From Saprospiraceae bacterium (GTDB lineage Bacteria; Bacteroidota; Bacteroidia; Chitinophagales; Saprospiraceae), in assembly GCA_029262975.1 (NCBI GenBank), contig JAJCYJ010000911.1, positions 1 to 9,443 of the forward strand: a stretch of 9,443 nucleotides of DNA, given 5' to 3'. The position numbers were made by a program, and so were the translations under genes. The notes beneath the pieces are model-generated. The model saw nothing but the letters and a program-made list of their open reading frames with translations. It was not told where the DNA came from and ran no database searches. Shown here piece after piece: positions 5,593-9,443 of this stretch. How positions within the stretch are numbered: the first letter of the stretch is position 1; each line of letters begins with the position of its first letter.

Positions 5593-7032
5593 TTAGTCAC
5601 TTGTTCTTATAGTTGTTGTTTCCTGTATCCAGCAGGGCACTTTGTAAGTATCCCCTGCCTTTAATTGTCTGAAGAAAATGTCTTCCTTTTTAGGCATATA
5701 TTGTCTGTATCTATTTATCCATTCATTGGCATCGTTTGCAACAGATGGATCCACTCTCTTAGCTTCAATAAATTTATCAATAGCAACCCAAGTAACAATT
5801 TGACTGTCCCAACCTCGTCCAGGACCACAAAGAGGACCGCTAGACGCATAAAGTTTGCCAATTAACATAATCGGGTCACCCCAGTTAGGTCTTTGTTGGA
5901 TAGCCAAAAGCGCATATTTCCTGGCGGCTACAAAGTTCTTCATATGTGCATAGTAGATCTTTGAGATAAGATGTAAGTATTTGGCTTTTTTCTCCGGGTC
6001 GTCAGAATCTTCAACATACAATTCAAAATTTTCAATGGCACAATTGAAATCCCCATTTTCAAGACAATTATAAGCCAGTCTTAGTTTACCCGGAGGAGGA
6101 GGAGGCACATAACATTCTTTTTCTTTTGCCTCCTTGAGCATTACAAATCGGGCATCGAGTGTATCGCACACAGCCCATACCATCTTTAAATATACCTCCG
6201 TCACATTATCACAATCGTCGGGTGCAGTATAGTATTGTGGTAAATATTTATCCATATAATAGGTGCAGGGATAAAAGCCTCGAACACCTTCAAGCCCTGA
6301 AAGTAAGGGTGGCGCATATTCGTCGATAATCTCCCAGGCTTCACAATATTTATCTTCGCAGTTTTCTTTCCCGTGTTGTATTATTTCAAAAATCTTTAAT
6401 GCCAATTGACTCGCTTCATGGTATTCAATATTCTTATCCAGTACCTTGTCGTAAAGCAGTCTTGAATATGGATTAATTATAAAATAATCCGAATCTAAAT
6501 TTTTTCTTTTTACAACTTCCTTAAAAATAGCAAACGTCTCATTACTATCTGTAAAATCGGAATATCTATAGTAAGAGTTAAATGCCTTACGTGCAATAAT
6601 CGTCCCGTCATCACCGAAACATTCTATGCGTTTATCGTAAATACTCAATATGGTATCGACCAACTTTGCTTTTTTTAATTGAGACGTTTCCTCATCAAAC
6701 AAGTAGTCATATATTTTAATGCCGTCATCAAAATGATAGGTAGCTGAACCATTGGATCCAGGCGCATTATAATATGCTACCTTCCATAGTTTTCGCGCTT
6801 CTTTATATTTCTTAAATCGCATTTCATCCCTATACAGAGTAAAAGCATCTTCGGTGCTACTTCTAATTGAAGGGCTCAAATCCGCAAGGGTTGTACAACT
6901 TGTCGCTTCCTGGTCCACCTCTATTACAGGTGTAGGTGCGGGTGCTGGAGTAACCACAGCAGTAGTGGAGGAGGAGCACGAGGATAGTAGGATTATGAAA
7001 CTAAATAAGGTGAGAAAACTTAGATTCGACAT
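5593..7032 (-). CDS. TPR-like lipoprotein, paralogue of the gene at 7203-8618
   Basis: This 479-residue protein carries a lipoprotein signal with lipobox L-S-S-C (Cys19), then a Ser/Thr and Pro/Ala-rich tether (P-A-P-A-P-T-P at 29-35). It resembles a Bacteroidota family of helical, TPR-like periplasmic proteins. N-terminal landmarks are Y-H-F-D-D-G-I-K-I-Y-D-Y-L at 99-111. A five-proline run (310-314) separates the N-terminal half from a TPR-like C-terminal half, where A-R-K-Y-A-L-L-A-I-Q-Q-R-P-N-W-G-D-P (369-386) and L-I-G-K-L-Y-A-S-S-G (390-399) stand out. The end holds R-Y-R-Q-Y-M-P (441-447) and P-C-W-I (466-469), shared with the paralogue. It is probably a scaffold at the inner face of the outer membrane; no enzyme motif is seen. 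A strong terminator upstream implies its own promoter in 7033-7148, which I could not identify. Confidence 0.85.
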   Translation of the reverse strand: MSNLSFLTLFSFIILLSSCSSSTTAVVTPAPAPTPVIEVDQEATSCTTLADLSPSIRSSTEDAFTLYRDEMRFKKYKEARKLWKVAYYNAPGSNGSATYHFDDGIKIYDYLFDEETSQLKKAKLVDTILSIYDKRIECFGDDGTIIARKAFNSYYRYSDFTDSNETFAIFKEVVKRKNLDSDYFIINPYSRLLYDKVLDKNIEYHEASQLALKIFEIIQHGKENCEDKYCEAWEIIDEYAPPLLSGLEGVRGFYPCTYYMDKYLPQYYTAPDDCDNVTEVYLKMVWAVCDTLDARFVMLKEAKEKECYVPPPPPGKLRLAYNCLENGDFNCAIENFELYVEDSDDPEKKAKYLHLISKIYYAHMKNFVAARKYALLAIQQRPNWGDPIMLIGKLYASSGPLCGPGRGWDSQIVTWVAIDKFIEAKRVDPSVANDANEWINRYRQYMPKKEDIFFRQLKAGDTYKVPCWIQETTTIRTSD

Positions 7033-7148
7033 ATTTCAGATTTTAGGTACTCATTAGAGGTGCATAGCAAGATATCATTTCAACTAGCGATATACAAATG
7101 GCAACAATACTTTCATGTTATTCTTTCTAATTTTAAGATGAATGTCAT
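7033..7148. other. Spacer likely to hold the promoter of the TPR lipoprotein gene
   Basis: This 116-bp stretch separates the strong terminator from the start of the TPR lipoprotein gene on the - strand. Because the terminator should stop transcription from the barrel/TPR operon, a promoter is expected here. I see no full TAnnTTTG match; TATCTTGC on the - strand, with a TTTG about 20 bases before it, is a poor candidate. No ORF, repeat or RNA structure stands out. Confidence 0.35.
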
Positions 7149-7187
7149 AAAAAAAGGTTGTCTTCTGAAGAGGACAACCTTTTTTTT
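7149..7187 (-). terminator. Strong intrinsic terminator after the secreted TPR gene
   Basis: A7-GGTTGTC (7149-7162) is perfectly inverted as GACAACC-T7 (7173-7186). The stem extends inward through a G-U, an A-U and a G-C pair to a 4-base loop (7166-7169), giving about 17 pairs. On the - strand the stem is followed by seven T, 15 bases past the stop of the gene ending at 7203. The + strand also has an eight-T tail, so it can act in both directions, although no + strand gene ends here. Confidence 0.93.
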
Positions 7188-7202
7188 AAAATGGTTATAA
7201 TT

Positions 7203-8618
7203 TTATCTGTAGCGTACGCTGACTGATTCGCCGATCCAGCATCCGACAGATTGTCTGGTTCCTTCCTTCACGCCTCTCATGAAACCTTCATCTTGCGGAG
7301 GAAAATATTGACGATATCTTCCAAGCTTATCATCCACATCCTCCAGAACACTTGGATTTAATTCTTTTGACTTTGCATAAGACCACTTATCATAAGCTGC
7401 AATTACAGCGAGCGATTGGTTCCAGGAGTCTCCACATCCGCGAGCAGACTTACTGTAAATATCGCCGATCAAGACATATGGTCTTCCCCATCCAGGTCTT
7501 AATTCCGCGGCCTTTAATGCCTCGCTTCTTGCCTGACTGTATTTATTTAGTTTTCTAAAATGAATAGATGCTATTGAGAAGTGATATTTTGCTTTTTGTT
7601 CTGCGTCTGTCTCTGCATTGATGGCATCCTCATATAGTGAAATAGCCAATTCCCATTCGTCTCTCTCATATGCTTTTCTCGCCTGAATACCTGGGTTATT
7701 TGCTTCAAATTCAGCCTGTCTTCTTGCATTTTCTTGAGTAGCATAAGCTTCCCATTTCTTCTTAAGCTCATCCATAAAAGGATCTTCATCTTCACATCCT
7801 CTTGCCCTAAGTCTGTTGTACAAGTCTTTTGCAAAACTTGGATCATCTTTATTATCCTCGTAATCAGGTTTCCACTGATCTTTGAAATAATCACAATCAA
7901 ATATTTGATATTCAATCTTTTTAAATTCAGCTAATACATTTGCCTGAGCATCTTTATAATATTGTGCATATTCATGACCATTCGAAATATTATAATCACA
8001 GACTTTTAACATTTCGTCATGGGCTAATCGAGCTTCCTCTTTACCAATCTGCTCTTTTAAAAATTGATAAACGGTAATATTAGCATAAGGAACAACTATT
8101 GTATATGGTGATCCAAGTCCTCCAATTTCAAGTGCATATTGTAACGACTCAAAAGTCTCAGAATAAGAACTTCTAAATTCATAATACATATCGTATGACT
8201 TCCTGGAATAAAGGTCAGCGATTTTAGCAGCATACTTTTCATCTGTACCATTTTTCATCTTGATGGCTCTATTCTGATAGCATTCGATCGTCTGGTCGTA
8301 TAGATCTAGAATAGTATCTATATACTCTGCTTTTTTAGCTTCATCAGTCTCTTTGTTTAGCAGATATTTGTAAATCTTTATACCATCTGTATAATGAAAA
8401 TCACGCATACCATCTGCTGCAGGAGCAGCTTTATATACTTCTCTCCAAGGCTCAATGGCATCGACAAAATTATCTGTTTTGATAAATCCACGATAGACGG
8501 AATGCTGATTAGTGAGGTGATCTTCATTAGCTGATCCTACCCATGTTTCGCATTGTGCAAATGAGAATTGATTGAGTGATGTGACGACGATGACTAAAAA
8601 GGCTGTAATAAATTTCAT
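7203..8618 (-). CDS. Secreted periplasmic TPR-like protein, paralogue of the gene at 5593-7032
   Basis: This 471-residue protein has a cleavable signal peptide (M-K-F-I-T-A-F-L..., probable cleavage after F-S-F-A at 21) and no lipobox, so it should be soluble in the periplasm. It shares the fold and landmarks of the downstream lipoprotein: H-Y-T-D-G-I-K-I-Y-K-Y-L-L at 75-87, D-T-I-L-D-L-Y-D at 101-108, E-L-R-P-G-W-G-R-P-Y-V-L-I-G-D-I-Y at 372-388, G-R-Y-R-Q-Y-F-P at 433-440 and V-G-C-W-I-G at 458-463. A charged stretch at about 284-316 is probably a long helix or coiled coil and replaces the paralogue's polyproline hinge. Residues about 317-371 look like TPR helices. It starts 21 bp after the outer-membrane barrel gene and ends at a strong terminator, so the two form one transcript. 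A link to outer-membrane protein function is inferred from this; the exact role is unknown. Confidence 0.87.
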   Translation of the reverse strand: MKFITAFLVIVVTSLNQFSFAQCETWVGSANEDHLTNQHSVYRGFIKTDNFVDAIEPWREVYKAAPAADGMRDFHYTDGIKIYKYLLNKETDEAKKAEYIDTILDLYDQTIECYQNRAIKMKNGTDEKYAAKIADLYSRKSYDMYYEFRSSYSETFESLQYALEIGGLGSPYTIVVPYANITVYQFLKEQIGKEEARLAHDEMLKVCDYNISNGHEYAQYYKDAQANVLAEFKKIEYQIFDCDYFKDQWKPDYEDNKDDPSFAKDLYNRLRARGCEDEDPFMDELKKKWEAYATQENARRQAEFEANNPGIQARKAYERDEWELAISLYEDAINAETDAEQKAKYHFSIASIHFRKLNKYSQARSEALKAAELRPGWGRPYVLIGDIYSKSARGCGDSWNQSLAVIAAYDKWSYAKSKELNPSVLEDVDDKLGRYRQYFPPQDEGFMRGVKEGTRQSVGCWIGESVSVRYR

Positions 8619-8639
8619 GCTAAGTCAATTTTCTTATTA

Positions 8640-9443
8640 TTAATCCAAATAAAATTTTCTAAACCAGTCTCCTTCATTAAAGGTAAATCCGAAAGAAATT
8701 TTCACAAAATTTTCGGTCAATATATTTGAAACTGATCTTTTCCCAATGTTAAGACCGAGGTTAATATTCGAGAATTTTCTCTGCCAGGCTAAGGGCAGTC
8801 CCAAACCAAGAGTAACACCATATGTGTTGACTCGCTCATTTTCAATAGATCTTGGATCTTGCTCATAATATAATCCAAATTTATAAGATGCCCGGCTTAA
8901 AATGCTATTTAGATTACTATAATCCGGACGAAAGAACCCTCCAATGGCATATCTGGTTGTATTTGAAAGGTTTTCAGGATTTGCATCATTCTTATATTTA
9001 CTCCAACTGGAATGCCTCAAATCTACTCCAATAGCATATTTAAACCCATGAGTGTAGGTTGCTCCAAAAGCTACTTCTGAAGGAAGAATACCTGCACCCT
9101 GTAGATCCGCCGCAAAAGAAAGCGTATCTGTAAGTGTTGCGCCGGAAGCAATCCTCAGAAAGTTAATATTAGTTATCTCTGAATTAGTAGTAAAGGAAAG
9201 CGAGGGCTTATATGTAAGTCCTACGGACAGAGTTCTTGGTGCTTCTCGCCCAATTTTGTCTGCAATTTCCGCTTTATTAAGAACATTTAAATAAATAAAA
9301 CCAAGCTTGCTGTAAAAGCCACGCATATTATACGAGGTTCGGAAGTCATTGTCAAAAGCCGCTATTTCAGAAATAAAATCGATATTCCTGCTGTAATTGA
9401 TTTTTCCAAACATCCATCCGATGTTAGCACCAAAGCTAAAATC
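8640..9443 (-). CDS. FadL-like outer-membrane beta-barrel protein (5' truncated)
   Basis: The frame stays open to the window edge. Upstream of the first Met (9411-9413) it reads D-F-S-F-G-A-N-I-G-W, itself a beta-strand pattern, so the true start lies outside and 267 C-terminal residues are visible. The sequence alternates polar and aromatic or aliphatic residues in strands of about 10-12 with Gly-rich turns, for example E-V-A-F-G-A-T-Y-T-H-G-F-K-Y-A-I-G-V, Y-G-V-T-L-G-L-G-L-P-L and V-K-I-S-F-G-F-T-F, as in an outer-membrane barrel. The segments S-N-I-N-L-G-L-N-I-G-K-R and the tail D-W-F-R-K-F-Y-L-D resemble, from memory, a Bacteroidota FadL-like family often next to TPR genes of the type downstream here. 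A role in uptake of hydrophobic compounds is possible but untested. It is cotranscribed with the TPR gene 21 bp downstream. Confidence 0.82.
   Translation of the reverse strand, partial: DFSFGANIGWMFGKINYSRNIDFISEIAAFDNDFRTSYNMRGFYSKLGFIYLNVLNKAEIADKIGREAPRTLSVGLTYKPSLSFTTNSEITNINFLRIASGATLTDTLSFAADLQGAGILPSEVAFGATYTHGFKYAIGVDLRHSSWSKYKNDANPENLSNTTRYAIGGFFRPDYSNLNSILSRASYKFGLYYEQDPRSIENERVNTYGVTLGLGLPLAWQRKFSNINLGLNIGKRSVSNILTENFVKISFGFTFNEGDWFRKFYLD

Noticed and set aside
5665..5865. 66-residue plus-strand ORF opposite the TPR lipoprotein gene
   Set aside because: It is antisense to a conserved coding region and has no recognisable features.
7571..7915. 114-residue minus-strand ORF inside the secreted TPR gene
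   Set aside because: It is an alternate frame of the conserved TPR gene on the same strand, and its low-complexity product resembles no family.

Overview
The window is AT-rich bacterial DNA that looks like the phylum Bacteroidota, probably near the Saprospiraceae (the family is inferred, not proven). The grounds are the DnaA sequence type, Bacteroidota-style families (a Haem_bd cytochrome-like protein, a Thioredoxin_7-like lipoprotein, a FadL-like outer-membrane barrel paired with a periplasmic TPR family), a 5'-nucleotidase split into two genes, many lipoprotein or secreted products, and starts that mostly lack a Shine-Dalgarno sequence. It reads as chromosomal housekeeping and cell-envelope DNA. 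I see no mobile element, CRISPR array, tRNA or rRNA.

Left block (1-1869, + strand): the 3' end of an unrecognised gene overlaps a lipoprotein carrying only the C-terminal (substrate-binding) domain of UshA-type 5'-nucleotidases. That gene overlaps another encoding only the metallophosphoesterase catalytic domain, with a twin-arginine signal. The two products probably form one periplasmic nucleotidase from separate chains exported by different routes. The three genes overlap by 4 and 8 bp, so they are probably one translationally coupled operon.

Middle block (1870-5561, + strand): a 273-bp AT-rich gap with repeats and two competing hairpins precedes dnaA. A 126-bp gap follows, then three tightly spaced genes: a thioredoxin-fold lipoprotein, a PfkB-family sugar kinase that must start at TTG, and a membrane-anchored c-type haem-binding protein. 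No DnaA-box cluster is visible near dnaA, so oriC is not supported here.

Right block (5562-9443, - strand): this block converges on the middle block across a short AT-rich inverted repeat. In transcription order it holds a 5'-truncated outer-membrane beta-barrel gene, a secreted TPR-like protein 21 bp downstream, a very strong intrinsic terminator, and a paralogous TPR-like lipoprotein. The barrel and TPR pair suggests an envelope module of unknown function. The tandem paralogues share a C-terminal signature but differ in predicted membrane attachment.

I did not find a clearly new biological system. The items most worth a second look are the split nucleotidase, the tandem TPR/barrel module and the dnaA leader structures.
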